From Corallococcus soli (GTDB lineage Bacteria > Myxococcota > Myxococcia > Myxococcales > Myxococcaceae), in the NCBI RefSeq assembly GCF_014930455.1, contig NZ_JAAIYO010000003.1, forward strand, positions 372,001-436,000: a stretch of DNA of 64,000 nt, in the 5' to 3' direction. The notes under the pieces are model-generated. The model ran no database searches. It was not told the DNA's origin and saw nothing but the letters and a program-made list of their open reading frames with translations. Below are positions 1 through 28,217 of this stretch, in pieces (positions within the stretch are counted from its first letter, which is position 1; every line of letters starts with the position of its first letter). The position numbers and the translations under genes are program-made.

Positions 1-19982
<19,982 letters not shown>

Positions 19983-19991
19983 GGGGTACGA

Positions 19992-19997
19992 CTCCTT
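19992..19997 (-). promoter_or_regulatory. Ribosome binding site of the NRPS-PKS gene
   Basis: AAGGAG on the minus strand, 9 nt before the ATG at 19982. It decides between this ATG and the in-frame ATG at 20006, which would place the site within the coding region. Confidence 0.75.
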
Positions 19998-20223
19998 GGG
20001 GGGCATCGCGGGGCGCCAGGAAACAGGGATGCGTCATGTTTCAGGGCTGCGAGGCTGCGGATACTAGAAGCGCCTGCGACACACCGGCAGCGATTTACTT
20101 CCCGGCCTGGTCGTCAACCCGCCTCGGATCCGCGGCGCCGTGGACGCCCAGGGAATTCAGTCTCACGCACGGTGTTGCGCACGCGCCTCCAGCGGTCTTT
20201 CACCGTGTTTGTGGAACACTGCG

Positions 20224-20361
20224 CGCGTGCGCCTGTCGGTCCGGCTCGCGCTGACGTCGCACCACGCGTGGTACGGGCGTCAGGGCTACGCCTTCCACGC
20301 CCACGGCACGCATGCGGGCTACACGTCACCCACGTTCCTGGTGCTGGAGAAGGTGCTCTGA
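20224..20361 (+). pseudogene. C-terminal coding remnant, unknown family
   Basis: This frame has the codon bias of real genes here and ends at a TGA. The product ends in GYAFHAHGTHAG and TFLVLEKVL. Upstream of about 20224 the bias fades and no start with a ribosome site exists, so I read it as the tail of a truncated gene. I do not recognise the family. Confidence 0.4.
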
Positions 20362-20370
20362 AGCCGGGTG

Positions 20371-20446
20371 TCAGTCGCGGGGCAGGGCGATGCGTAACTG
20401 CTCGCCGGGTCCCGTCGTGACGAGAGGGGCCGCGACGTGAGACCTC
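20371..20446 (-). pseudogene. Short minus-strand coding remnant
   Basis: The minus strand reads ...APLVTTGPGEQLRIALPRD and then a stop at 20371. The third-position bias is as in real genes, but the frame degrades upstream. It may be the tail of a lost gene. It lies tail to tail with the plus-strand remnant ending at 20361. Confidence 0.3.
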
Positions 20447-20449
20447 CGG

Positions 20450-20596
20450 GTCAAAAACCTGGAGGTGCACGTGGAGAAGGAGTTGGAGCAGTTCCGGCAG
20501 GAGGTGGAGAGGCCGAGGGCCGGGCGCAAAGCAGGCTCTGCGCTCGCCGCCATCGAGACTCCCGGCACCGTCACGCTCCCGTCCAGCTCCGACTGA
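20450..20596 (+). pseudogene. Coding remnant ending in ALAAIETPGTVTLPSSSD
   Basis: The plus-strand frame encodes a charged helix-like stretch (VHVEKELEQFRQEVERPR) and ends ALAAIETPGTVTLPSSSD before TGA. Nearly the same C-terminus (ALAAIENPGTVTLPASSD) occurs at 21909-22013. The two tails lie within the direct repeats, so they are duplicated ends of one former gene. The family is not recognised. Confidence 0.5.
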
Positions 20597-20669
20597 CACC
20601 ACCGCGCCCATCGAAGCCGGGCGGGGGCTCATCCACGCCCCGTCCAGATGGGGCGCGGCGAGCTGTTAC
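20541..20669. repeat. Direct repeat, left copy (~130 bp)
   Basis: About 85% identical by eye to 21958-22087, in the same orientation. It spans the end of a coding remnant and a hairpin at 20637-20654 (GCCCCGTC-CA-GATGGGGC, one G-T wobble). Identity stops abruptly after gagctgttac. Confidence 0.85.
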
Positions 20670-20717
20670 CCATGGGCTTGCCTGGTGGTCTCCGCACTCC
20701 TGTAGTTGAGTCAGTCC

Positions 20718-21707
20718 ATGCGAAAACTCCTCCTCCTCTGCTTGCCGCTGTTCGCCTGTGTGACGACGAAGTCCGTCCCGGTCCCGGCTTCTGCCGACTC
20801 CAGCGCGTTGCATCAGGTGAAGCGGGTGAAGGTGGCCGAGGGGGTCGAGCTCGAGCTGCTCGACTTCGGAGGCCAGGGACCCGCGCTCGTCTTCCTGTCG
20901 GGCCTGGGCAACACGGGCCACGTGTTCGACACCTTCGCGCCGGAGTTCACCGCGGCCCATCACGTCTACGCCGTCACCCGCCGGGGGTTTGGCTCGTCGA
21001 ACTGGCCCGAGCAGGGCTACGACACCGCCACCCTGGGCGAGGACGTCGTCCGGGTGCTGGAGGGGCTGGGAATCGCGAAGGCGTCATTCGTGGGCCACTC
21101 CGCCGCCGGGCCAGAGCTCACCTGGGTGGCAACCCATCACCCGGAGCGCGTGGAGAAGGTGGTCTACCTGGACGTGAGGACCGACGGTGACCTGCTGGCG
21201 GAGCTCCTTTCGGTCCTGCCCATGCCTCCTCCGAGCGAGCCCGCTCCCGAGGACGTGGCCTCACGCGCCGCGCTCGCCGCCGCGGTCGCGCGTGACGTCG
21301 GAGGAGCGTTCCCCGCGCACGAGATCGACGAGGCGAACGAGTTCGATCCGAAGACCGGGCACTACCTGCGCGACCGCAAGTGGCCGCACGCGGAGGAGCG
21401 GGTGATGAAGGGTTTCTCGAAGGTGGACTTCGCGGCCGTGACGGCGGCCGTGCTCTTCCTCTACGTGGATCAGCCTCGGTCCGGGCGGGCGGAGGACCTC
21501 CCAGGCTTCTCCCAAATGGACCTTCCCGTGCAGGAGAAGTTGAGGACCCTGAGCGCCAGGGCGCTCCAGCGGGACGCCGAAATGCTGAGCGTGATGAGCA
21601 TGCCGAACTGGAAGGGCATCAAGCTTGAGCACGCGCGGCACTACATCTGGCTCACCAACCATGACGAGGTGCTGCGCGAGATGAAGACCTTCCTCGAGAT
21701 ATTTTGA
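20718..21707 (+). CDS. Alpha/beta-hydrolase lipoprotein
   Basis: A 329-residue alpha/beta-hydrolase fold protein. The N-terminus is a lipoprotein signal peptide with lipobox LFAC (Cys14), so it should be anchored in the envelope. The nucleophile elbow GHSAAG places the catalytic serine at residue 128, and an NHDEVL segment near residue 315 supplies the likely histidine. An oxyanion-side motif LSGLGNTGHVF precedes it, as in proline-iminopeptidase or esterase-like members. The substrate cannot be told. I chose the ATG at 20718 because the upstream TTG (20706) adds only four residues before the signal peptide; no strong Shine-Dalgarno is visible for either. The gene lies between two ~130-bp direct repeats, which suggests it arrived or was rearranged together with them. 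Confidence 0.88.
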   Translation: MRKLLLLCLPLFACVTTKSVPVPASADSSALHQVKRVKVAEGVELELLDFGGQGPALVFLSGLGNTGHVFDTFAPEFTAAHHVYAVTRRGFGSSNWPEQGYDTATLGEDVVRVLEGLGIAKASFVGHSAAGPELTWVATHHPERVEKVVYLDVRTDGDLLAELLSVLPMPPPSEPAPEDVASRAALAAAVARDVGGAFPAHEIDEANEFDPKTGHYLRDRKWPHAEERVMKGFSKVDFAAVTAAVLFLYVDQPRSGRAEDLPGFSQMDLPVQEKLRTLSARALQRDAEMLSVMSMPNWKGIKLEHARHYIWLTNHDEVLREMKTFLEIF

Positions 21708-22030
21708 AAGGGCGGCGAAGGCGCGCTGGATGAGCGCATCTCCTGATTCCACACTTCGAGCAAGCGAACACGTCCAGTGCTTTCCGTCCTGCGTAGCAGC
21801 CTGGCGAGAGTCCAATCGTGGTGTGCGCTCCTTCTTCGGCTCCTCCCTCGTCGCGGCAAAGGACGGGCTCTCCTCCTCCGGCTCCGGCCTCGCCCCTGCT
21901 TGGGGGAAATGGCTCGCCTGCGCGGTGAAGACCCGGGATGCTACCTGCTGCGCGCCGCCCTTGCCGCCATCGAGAATCCCGGTACCGTCACGCTCCCGGC
22001 CAGCTCTGACTGACGCCACCGCGCCGTGCT
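21708..22030. other. Spacer with coding remnant and right direct repeat
   Basis: No intact gene. It contains the remnant 21909-22013 and most of the right-hand repeat (21958-22087). Confidence 0.6.
21909..22013 (+). pseudogene. Coding remnant ending in ALAAIENPGTVTLPASSD
   Basis: From an ATG the frame encodes MARLRGEDPGCYLLR, then ALAAIENPGTVTLPASSD and a stop, 34 residues. The C-terminus matches the remnant at 20450-20596. It could be a tiny gene, but the lack of a ribosome site and the duplicate tail favour a gene fragment. Confidence 0.4.
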
Positions 22031-22087
22031 TCAATGCCCGGCGGGCTCATCCTCGCCCCGTCCAGACGGGGCGCGGCGAGCTGTTAC
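21958..22087. repeat. Direct repeat, right copy (~130 bp)
   Basis: Second copy of 20541-20669. Its right part supplies the last codons and stop of the minus-strand oxidoreductase gene. It contains a perfect hairpin at 22055-22072 (GCCCCGTC-CA-GACGGGGC); the left copy keeps the stem through a wobble pair. Confidence 0.85.
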
Positions 22088-23122
22088 GGCGATGCGGCGG
22101 CCTTCGGCGTCACTCTGGAGGGCCGCCTGGATGACGCGCACGGTCTGGCTCGCGCTCAGCGCTGTCACGGGCACCGGGGCACCGTGCAGGATGGCGGCGG
22201 CGAGCTGCCGGTAGAAGTGGCCGTAGTCGCCGGGCGCGGTGGTGACGGTGTCTCCCGACGTGAGCAGCCGGCCATGGTTCGCGGAGGGCTCGCTGCCGAA
22301 GTCCGGGTGGCCGGGGCGCAGGCCCGCTTCAAGCTGCCCTTCCTGCGGATCCAGGCCGTGCTTCACGTACGCGTCCTGGTCCCCCTGCAACACGAAGCGG
22401 GGCCACGGCGCGTGCACCACCGACCCCGAATGCAGCAGCACGCGCAGCGTGCCGTAGCGCAGCACCAGGTGGAACCAGTCGGTGCCCTGCGCGCCGGGCC
22501 GCTGCCGGCCGAGGTCCGCGCCCACCGACTCCGGCATGCCGAAGAGCTGCACGGCCTGGTCGACGACGTGCGCGCCCAGGTCCCACAGGGTGCCGCCGCC
22601 GGGCACGTCCTGTTCCTTCCAGCGCGCCTTCACCTGGGGGCGGAAGCGGTCGAAGTGGCTCTCCAGGCTGTAGAGCGTCCCCAGCCGGCCCTGGTTCAGC
22701 AGCTGACGCACGGTGAGGAAGTCGCCGTCCCAGCGGCGGTTGTGGAACACGGTGAGGCACAGGCCGCGCTCCCGCGCGAGCGCGTCCAGCCGGAGCGCTT
22801 CGTCCGCGTCCAGCGTGAAGGGCTTCTCCACCACGACGTGCTTGCCCGCGCGCAGGGCCTGCTCGGCGAGCGACGCATGGCTGTCATTGGGCGTGCAGAC
22901 GACAAGGACGTGGAGGTCGGGGTCCGTCAGCAGCGATTCCACCGTGCCCGTCCGCACGCCCGGCCAGTCACGCGCCACGACGTCCGCGCGACGCGACGCC
23001 ACCGCGGCCAGCGTGAAGGCCGGCTCCGCGGCCACGAGCGGCCCATGGAAGCGCGAGCCGGACAGGCCATAGCCAAGAAGACCGACGCGCAACACGGAAC
23101 CCGGAGCGGGAGCAGAGGCCAT
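22031..23122 (-). CDS. Gfo/Idh/MocA-family NAD(P)-dependent oxidoreductase
   Basis: The product has the N-terminal Rossmann motif VGLLGYGLSGSRFHGP. It continues with the family segments VVCTPNDSHASLAEQALRAG and GKHVVVEKPFTLD, whose EKP lysine is the usual catalytic or cofactor-binding residue. The C-terminal substrate domain follows, with DLGAHVVDQAVQLFG. Such enzymes act on sugars or sugar-like compounds; the organisation resembles the YdgJ/YhhX-type group. An ATG at 23122 is preferred over a GTG at 23131; neither has a clear ribosome site. The last 17 codons (VTARRAPSGRGEDEPAGH) fall inside the right copy of the direct repeat, so the C-terminus may have been replaced by recombination. Confidence 0.92.
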   Translation of the reverse strand: MASAPAPGSVLRVGLLGYGLSGSRFHGPLVAAEPAFTLAAVASRRADVVARDWPGVRTGTVESLLTDPDLHVLVVCTPNDSHASLAEQALRAGKHVVVEKPFTLDADEALRLDALARERGLCLTVFHNRRWDGDFLTVRQLLNQGRLGTLYSLESHFDRFRPQVKARWKEQDVPGGGTLWDLGAHVVDQAVQLFGMPESVGADLGRQRPGAQGTDWFHLVLRYGTLRVLLHSGSVVHAPWPRFVLQGDQDAYVKHGLDPQEGQLEAGLRPGHPDFGSEPSANHGRLLTSGDTVTTAPGDYGHFYRQLAAAILHGAPVPVTALSASQTVRVIQAALQSDAEGRRIAVTARRAPSGRGEDEPAGH

Positions 23123-23281
23123 GCGTGGCACGTTAGCGGGAAAGGGGACCGGCGCGGGCGTCCCGTTGCGCGGCCGCGCTGTCTTCCAGTCGACAGTCCT
23201 GGGTCAAACACAGAAAGACAGCCGTAAACAGGGAAAAACCGCATCTAGAGTCATGTCTTCACTTCGAGGGGGCATTGACAC

Positions 23282-23887
23282 ATGAAGACCCAAAAGCATG
23301 CATGCATCCGTGGAATGGTCGCCGGACTGCTCGTCACCGCGTTGCTCGGCTGTGGCGACGAGGGCGCTTCTCCTCCTGAAACAGAGACCGCGACCCGGGA
23401 CACCGCGGAGACCTGCAAGATGATTGATGCGACCGAGCCGGAGGTCGCACGACTTCTTGAGGGCGCGAAGCTGACGCCCCTGGGCCCGGCCACGGTGCGG
23501 CATGTGGATGGGCAAAGAGTCTCGACCCTGCGCTTCCAGGTGGAGCCTACGACCCTGTCGCAATCCAGCTCCGGCGAACCGGTGGCCGCGATGGCCGGGG
23601 GAACCGGGACGATCACCTGTACCGGGGGATGCACCGGCAAGGGGCGCTGCGGCTCTCCCAATGGCTGCGATGCCGTCTACGGGGGCTGTACAGCCGTTGA
23701 GTGTGCGAATGACTGTGTTGGGAGCTGCATGAAGACAACGGTGTATACGCCGTCCGACGCGGGCGTCTCGGACGCCGGCACCGCTGACGCGGGCGCTTCG
23801 GACGCGGGCGCTTCGGACTCGGGCGTGGCCGACGCGGGCGCCTCGGACGCGGGGACCGCCGACGCGGGAGCCGCCGCGCTGAAGTAG
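23282..23887 (+). CDS. Cys-rich lipoprotein with Asp-Ala-Gly repeat tail
   Basis: A 201-residue protein with a lipoprotein signal peptide (ALLGC, Cys about 24). The middle is unremarkable. Then comes a Cys-rich stretch (CTGGCTGKGRCG onward) with ten cysteines in about 40 residues, likely disulfide-linked outside the cytoplasm. The C-terminal 45 residues are built on a DAG-x-x-DAG pattern (SDAGVSDAGTADAGASDAG), a flexible acidic tail. GAGGGGG lies 5-10 nt before the ATG. The family is not recognised, and the function may be structural or adhesive (inference). It does not overlap its neighbours. Confidence 0.8.
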   Translation: MKTQKHACIRGMVAGLLVTALLGCGDEGASPPETETATRDTAETCKMIDATEPEVARLLEGAKLTPLGPATVRHVDGQRVSTLRFQVEPTTLSQSSSGEPVAAMAGGTGTITCTGGCTGKGRCGSPNGCDAVYGGCTAVECANDCVGSCMKTTVYTPSDAGVSDAGTADAGASDAGASDSGVADAGASDAGTADAGAAALK

Positions 23888-23904
23888 GCGGAGGCCTCCC
23901 GCCC
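23888..23904 (+). terminator. Terminator-like hairpin after the Cys-rich lipoprotein
   Basis: Directly after the stop, GGCGGAGG pairs with CCTCCCGCC (one bulge, very short loop). There is no T-run, so termination is only inferred. Confidence 0.35.
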
Positions 23905-23966
23905 CCCAGGCCCCTCCCGGCGCGTTAGAGTCCGCGCCGTCGCCCGCTCCCGGAGGAGGAAGCCCC

Positions 23967-24989
23967 ATGGACACCGTGCCCGTCATCGACGTCCGAGCCC
24001 TCGTCGACGCGACGTCGAGCCTCGCGGCGCGCCGCGAAGTCGCCGCGAGGATGGGCGTCGCGTGTCGGCACAACGGGTTCTTCTACGTCGCCGGGCACGG
24101 CGTGGACGTGGGGCTCCAGGCGCGGCTGGAGTCCCTGGCGCGGGAGTTCTTCGCGCGGTCGGAGACGGAGAAGCAGGCCGTGCGCATGGCCTTGGGAGGC
24201 CGGGCCTGGCGCGGCTTCTTCCCGGTGGGAGGCGAGCTCACGTCGGGCCGGCCTGATCGCAAGGAGGGCCTGTACTTCGGCACGGAGCTGTCACCGGAGG
24301 ATCCGCGAGTCCTCGCCGGTACACCGCTGCACGGCCCGAACCTGTTCCCCCGGGAGCCGGCGGGCCTGGGCGGCGCGGTGCTCGAGTACATGGCGGCGCT
24401 GACGACGCTAGGGCACGCGCTGATGTCTGGCATCGCGCTCAGCCTGGAGTTGGAGGAGGACTTCTTCGCCACGCGGTACATGGCGGACCCCACGGTGCTG
24501 TTCCGCATCTTCAACTACCCGCCGGGCCCGGAGGTGGACGGGGAGGGGCTGCCGGTGTGGGGCGTGGGCGAGCACACTGACTACGGCGTGCTCACCATCC
24601 TGAAGCAGGACGACGCGGGCGGGCTCCAGGTGAAGTCGCGCCAGGACGGGCAGGTGCGCTGGGTGGACGCGCCGCCGGTGGAGGACGCACTCGTGTGCAA
24701 CATCGGAGACATGCTCGACCGGATGACCCGGGGCGTGTATCGCTCCACGCCGCACCGGGTGATCAACCGCGCGGACCGAGACCGTCTGTCATTGCCGTTC
24801 TTCTTCGACCCCGGCTGGACGGCGGAGATCCACGCCATCGAGTCGCCGGTGCTGCGCGAGGGCGGCGGGGACGACCACGCGGAGCGGTGGGACCGTCAGA
24901 GCGTGCATGCGTTCCGGGGCACGTATGGGGACTACCTGCTCGGCAAGGTCGGCAAGGTGTTCCCGGACCTGCGCGCGGAGGTGTTGTAG
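23967..24989 (+). CDS. 2-oxoglutarate/Fe(II)-dependent oxygenase, isopenicillin-N-synthase family
   Basis: A 340-residue member of the isopenicillin N synthase-like dioxygenases. The N-terminal DIOX_N part reads VPVIDVRAL and GFFYVAGHGV. The iron ligands are visible: HTD at residues 203-205 and the distal His at 263 (STPHRVIN). The 2-oxoglutarate-binding RxS motif is at 273-275 (RLS), followed by PFFFDP. Family members hydroxylate or oxidise small molecules in the cytoplasm; the substrate is unknown. GGAGGAGGAAG just before the ATG gives a strong ribosome site. It stands alone between a lipoprotein gene and a convergent small gene, about 4 kb from the NRPS-PKS. A tailoring role there is possible but not supported by the layout. 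Confidence 0.93.
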   Translation: MDTVPVIDVRALVDATSSLAARREVAARMGVACRHNGFFYVAGHGVDVGLQARLESLAREFFARSETEKQAVRMALGGRAWRGFFPVGGELTSGRPDRKEGLYFGTELSPEDPRVLAGTPLHGPNLFPREPAGLGGAVLEYMAALTTLGHALMSGIALSLELEEDFFATRYMADPTVLFRIFNYPPGPEVDGEGLPVWGVGEHTDYGVLTILKQDDAGGLQVKSRQDGQVRWVDAPPVEDALVCNIGDMLDRMTRGVYRSTPHRVINRADRDRLSLPFFFDPGWTAEIHAIESPVLREGGGDDHAERWDRQSVHAFRGTYGDYLLGKVGKVFPDLRAEVL

Positions 24990-25007
24990 GTCCGCGCGCA
25001 TCGCCCG

Positions 25008-25024
25008 CCGGTTCAGGGAACCGG
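25008..25024. terminator. Hairpin between convergent genes
   Basis: Perfect inverted repeat CCGGTTC-AGG-GAACCGG between the oxygenase gene and the convergent small secreted-protein gene. No T-run. Confidence 0.45.
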
Positions 25025-25035
25025 AGTCGTCAGTC

Positions 25036-25608
25036 TCAGAGGATCGACATGGTGTCGGACATGGTGTTGAAGGGCGAGTTGATCGACGTGCTCTGGTAGT
25101 AGAACGTCCCGCTCTGGTTTCCAGAGACGTCGTAGTAGCGCATGAAGCCTACGATGGTCTGGCCGGGCGAACAGGGCATGACGAGGTTGCCAAAGCCGTC
25201 ATCACAGATGCTGTCGTTGGCGTAGTTCATGGAGCCCGACACCACGGAACCGGCCATCGTGACATAGCGAGACGTGCCGTAGCCAAGCTCGAGCACCGCC
25301 ACGAGCAACACGTCGCCCCCGTGGTCATAGGCCGTGGTGACCTGCGAGGCCGAGACATTCTCCCAGCCCACGTTGCTGGACCCCACCGCGTACACCTGCA
25401 CGTAGCTCAGCGCGGGAGCGGGACCGAGCGTCGTCACGCCCCCCGTGGACATGGGCAGCTTGCCCAGCTGGAGGGAGCTGACGTCCAGCGTCTGGCCGCG
25501 AAGGGTGCTGTCAACGAAACGGCGGGCCGTCTCGGACGGGGCCACTTCGGCCGCGGAGGCGGTCATCGACACAGCAAGAAGAGCACCAGCGAGGAGCTTG
25601 CGAATCAT
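25036..25608 (-). CDS. Small secreted protein of unknown function
   Basis: A 190-residue protein with a Sec signal peptide (MIRKLLAGALLAVSMTASAA). The mature part is rich in Ser, Thr, Val and Tyr, with a possible beta-rich fold and one Cys pair (SICDDGFG and VMPCSPG). The start at 25608 follows GGAG by 7 nt, which rules out longer N-terminal extensions. I do not recognise the family. It is convergent with the oxygenase gene. Confidence 0.75.
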   Translation of the reverse strand: MIRKLLAGALLAVSMTASAAEVAPSETARRFVDSTLRGQTLDVSSLQLGKLPMSTGGVTTLGPAPALSYVQVYAVGSSNVGWENVSASQVTTAYDHGGDVLLVAVLELGYGTSRYVTMAGSVVSGSMNYANDSICDDGFGNLVMPCSPGQTIVGFMRYYDVSGNQSGTFYYQSTSINSPFNTMSDTMSIL

Positions 25609-25842
25609 GGGAATTCTCCGGTTCATCTTGGTTTTGGACACGCACCGGGCGTGTGTCACGCAACATAGGTGCCCTCTGGGGCGTCCCAAACTTTGTTGAC
25701 AAGATGATTCACTCCTGGTCCTGGCTGACCTCCTCCGGGTGCGGGGCAACCCAGGGACGGTTGGAAGGGATTGGAACGCAAGACGGGCGATACACGCTGT
25801 CCGCGCGTATCGCCCGTGAATGACGACCCGGCCCGCTCCGGA

Positions 25843-27096
25843 CTACGCGCCCGCGTACTTGCGGCGGTGCTCGTGAATCTCCGCCAGCCGGAAGGTGCCC
25901 GGCTCCGGCGCGATGGCCTCCGGCGCGTCGTACGGCAGGTTCATCAGCCGCTCGTACTCCTCCACCGACACGCGCTCGCGCTTCGCCAGCACCGTGTCCA
26001 GGTCCGCGCGCGCCATCCGCTCCGCCGCCTTCTCACCCACCACGCCGGAGTAGAACTCCGCGCAGCAGCCGCTGCCGTAGGACAGCAGGCCGATGCGCTG
26101 GTTCGCCAGCGCCGCGCCCTCCGCGTGCAATTGCCCCGCGAGCGCCAGGTAGAGCGACGCGGTGTAGACGTTGCCCACGCGCGCGTTCAACCCCAGCGAC
26201 TTCGCCACCTGCGCGTCGTAGCTGGCCTGTGACTTCGCCGCCTCGTCGCGCGCCTCGGGCGTGGCCGGGCTGGAGTCCGCCGCGTCCTCCAGGTCGCACA
26301 GCCGCACCTGGGCGTGCGCCTTGCGCGCCATCTTGCAGAAGGGCACGTGGTACAGGATGCGCGAGAGCTGCTCGCTGGGCAGCTTCGAATCCCAGCGCAC
26401 CAGCCCCTGCTCCATCGCGCGCTGGCGCCAGCCCCGGTAGGCCCCGGCCATCGCGTCCAGGTAGCAGGTGATGGAGTAGTGCCCGTCCACCAGCGCCTCC
26501 CGGCGACCCACCGGCCGCCAGAAGTCATACACGTCCGACGTGCACACGCCGTTGAGCCCCACGTCCAGCGCCAGCAGGTCCGGCGTCTCCGACACCAGCA
26601 GCGCCACCGCGCCGCCGCCCTGCGTGGGTTCGCCCGCGGTCTTCAGGCCGTAGCGCGCGATGTCCGTGCACACCACCAGCGCCGTGCGGCCCGCGCCCGC
26701 GCCGGAGGCGATCCACTCCACCGCCGCCATCAGGCCCGCCGTGCCGCCGTAGCAGGCGTGCTGCGAGTCGAACGTGCGCATGGCGCGCGGCAGCTTCAGC
26801 AGGCCGTGCACGTGCGACGCAATGGGCTTCGAGTGGTCCACACCCGTCTCGGTGCCCACCACCAGCATGCCAACCCTGGAGGTGTCCACCGACTGCTGCT
26901 GGATGAGCCGCGCCGCCGCCGTGGCCGCCAATGACACGGAGTCCTCGCCCGGGTCGTTGACCGCCATCTCCTTCGCGCCCAGGCCCGCGGTGAACTTCGC
27001 CGGGTCCACGCCGCGCGCCCGCGCCAGGTCCTCGATGTCCACGTACCGCCGGGGCACCGCCACGGCCAGCGCTTCGATTCCAACCCGCTTCTTCAT
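25843..27096 (-). CDS. mvaS: Hydroxymethylglutaryl-CoA synthase (aib operon)
   Basis: It condenses acetyl-CoA with acetoacetyl-CoA to HMG-CoA. The catalytic triad of the family is visible: Glu83 (GTETG), Cys115 (SQHACYGGTAG) and His250 (YHVPFCKMARKAH). The length of 417 residues is normal for bacterial MvaS. A GAGGAG six nt before the ATG sets the start. It is the last gene of aibR-aibA-aibB-aibC-mvaS, the order known for the alternative isovaleryl-CoA route of Myxococcus xanthus. There HMG-CoA is dehydrated to 3-methylglutaconyl-CoA and decarboxylated rather than reduced to mevalonate. This route supplies iso-branched fatty acids when leucine breakdown is limiting. Confidence 0.95.
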   Translation of the reverse strand: MKKRVGIEALAVAVPRRYVDIEDLARARGVDPAKFTAGLGAKEMAVNDPGEDSVSLAATAAARLIQQQSVDTSRVGMLVVGTETGVDHSKPIASHVHGLLKLPRAMRTFDSQHACYGGTAGLMAAVEWIASGAGAGRTALVVCTDIARYGLKTAGEPTQGGGAVALLVSETPDLLALDVGLNGVCTSDVYDFWRPVGRREALVDGHYSITCYLDAMAGAYRGWRQRAMEQGLVRWDSKLPSEQLSRILYHVPFCKMARKAHAQVRLCDLEDAADSSPATPEARDEAAKSQASYDAQVAKSLGLNARVGNVYTASLYLALAGQLHAEGAALANQRIGLLSYGSGCCAEFYSGVVGEKAAERMARADLDTVLAKRERVSVEEYERLMNLPYDAPEAIAPEPGTFRLAEIHEHRRKYAGA

Positions 27097-27136
27097 GGGG
27101 AGCTCCTCAAGTCCAAAGCCTGCGAATCCGAATGAC

Positions 27137-28174
27137 TCACGCCTCGGGCGGCACCAGCACCAGCCGGCCCGCCACCTCGCGGTTCTCCAGCCGGAAGTGC
27201 GCGCGACCCGCCTCCGCCAGCGCCACCTCTTCCGAAACGAAGGGGCGGATCTTCCCGGCCGCCGTCAGCCGCAGCGATTCGTCCAGCTCCTCGCGCGTCG
27301 TCGCGTACGCCCCCAGGATCTCCAGCTCCTTCACGATGACGAGCCCCGGGTTCAGGTTCACCACCCCCGACTCCAGGTTGCCCACCACCACCACGCGGCC
27401 GCCCGGCGCCATCGACTTGAGCGTCTGGTCGAAGGTGGCGCTGCCGACGATCTCCACCGCCACGTCCACGCCGTTGCCGGACGTGCGCCTGCGCGCCTCC
27501 GAGCCGAAGTCCAGCCCGCGCGACACGATGACCTCGTCCGCGCCCGCCTCCTTCAGCGCCGCCACCTTCGCCTCGCCGGAGGTGATGGCGATGACGCGCG
27601 CCCCGTCCTCCTTGGCCAACTGCACGGCCGCCAGGCCCACGCCGCCGCTGGCGCCGGTGATGAGCACCGTCTCACCGGCCCGCACCCGGGCCCGCGTGCG
27701 CAGGGTGTGGACGGCGGTGCCCAGCGTGCAGCACACCGTCGCGGCCACGGCCCAGGGGAGGCTGGACGGCACGCGGCCCAGGCCGCGCACGGGCGCCACC
27801 ATGAACTGCGCGTAGCCGCCCTGGAGCTCCTCACCGAAGAAGCGGTTGTCCGTCTTGCACAGGCTGTTGCGGCCGGCGAGGCACAGCGCGCACTCGCCGC
27901 AGGACATGCGCTGCAGGGTGGCGGCGCGATCCCCCACCTTCCAGCCTGGCGTGTCCGGGCCCACCTCCACCACCTCGCCCGCGGCCTCGTGGCCCAGGAT
28001 GGCGGGGACGTGCGTGCGGGGCAGGTTGCCCCGGCGGTTGATGACGTCGTGGTAGCAGACGCCGCACGCGTGGACGCGCAGCAGCACCTCGCCCTTGCCC
28101 GGCCGGGGCACCGGCACGGTCTCCAGACGCAGGTTCTCGGCACTCCCGAACTGGCGAAGAACGACAGCCTCCAT
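27137..28174 (-). CDS. aibC: AibC-type medium-chain dehydrogenase (dimethylacrylyl-CoA reductase)
   Basis: A 345-residue zinc-type medium-chain reductase. Cys37 and GHE (60-62) form the catalytic-site region. Four cysteines at 92, 95, 98 and 106 (CGECALC...C) bind the structural zinc. The dinucleotide fold reads ITGASGGVGLAA (near 172-183). In M. xanthus the equivalent gene reduces 3,3-dimethylacrylyl-CoA to isovaleryl-CoA with NADPH. The function here is inferred from gene order plus family. AAAGAGG precedes the ATG at 28174 by 6 nt. The gene lies 43 bp after aibB and 40 bp before mvaS. Confidence 0.9.
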   Translation of the reverse strand: MEAVVLRQFGSAENLRLETVPVPRPGKGEVLLRVHACGVCYHDVINRRGNLPRTHVPAILGHEAAGEVVEVGPDTPGWKVGDRAATLQRMSCGECALCLAGRNSLCKTDNRFFGEELQGGYAQFMVAPVRGLGRVPSSLPWAVAATVCCTLGTAVHTLRTRARVRAGETVLITGASGGVGLAAVQLAKEDGARVIAITSGEAKVAALKEAGADEVIVSRGLDFGSEARRRTSGNGVDVAVEIVGSATFDQTLKSMAPGGRVVVVGNLESGVVNLNPGLVIVKELEILGAYATTREELDESLRLTAAGKIRPFVSEEVALAEAGRAHFRLENREVAGRLVLVPPEA

Positions 28175-28217
28175 GCGGTGCCTCTTTCCGTGTTGCGACA
28201 AAAGGGGGTGAAGGACT

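Larger units (their letters stand above)
19998..20717. other. Gene-poor stretch with coding remnants upstream of the NRPS-PKS
   Basis: No intact gene is seen. The stretch holds the NRPS-PKS promoter (not located with confidence; a TTGACG on the minus strand at 20112-20117 is a weak -35 candidate) and three coding fragments with stop codons, listed separately. It also holds the left copy of a ~130-bp direct repeat. A hairpin with 9-bp arms (CCTCCGGGT / ACCTGGAGG, one wobble pair, CAAAA loop) lies at 20441-20463. The mixture suggests a decayed or recombined segment. Confidence 0.6.

Noticed and set aside
20541-22087. The direct repeats as ends of an insertion sequence
   Set aside because: No transposase, no terminal inverted repeats and no short target duplication are visible.
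23740-23880. DAG-coding repeats as a CRISPR-like array
   Set aside because: The units are 9-18 bp, in frame, and have no spacers.
23967-24989. The 2OG oxygenase as a tailoring enzyme of the NRPS-PKS
   Set aside because: It is 4 kb away on the other strand with unrelated genes between; only the general enzyme type would support a link.
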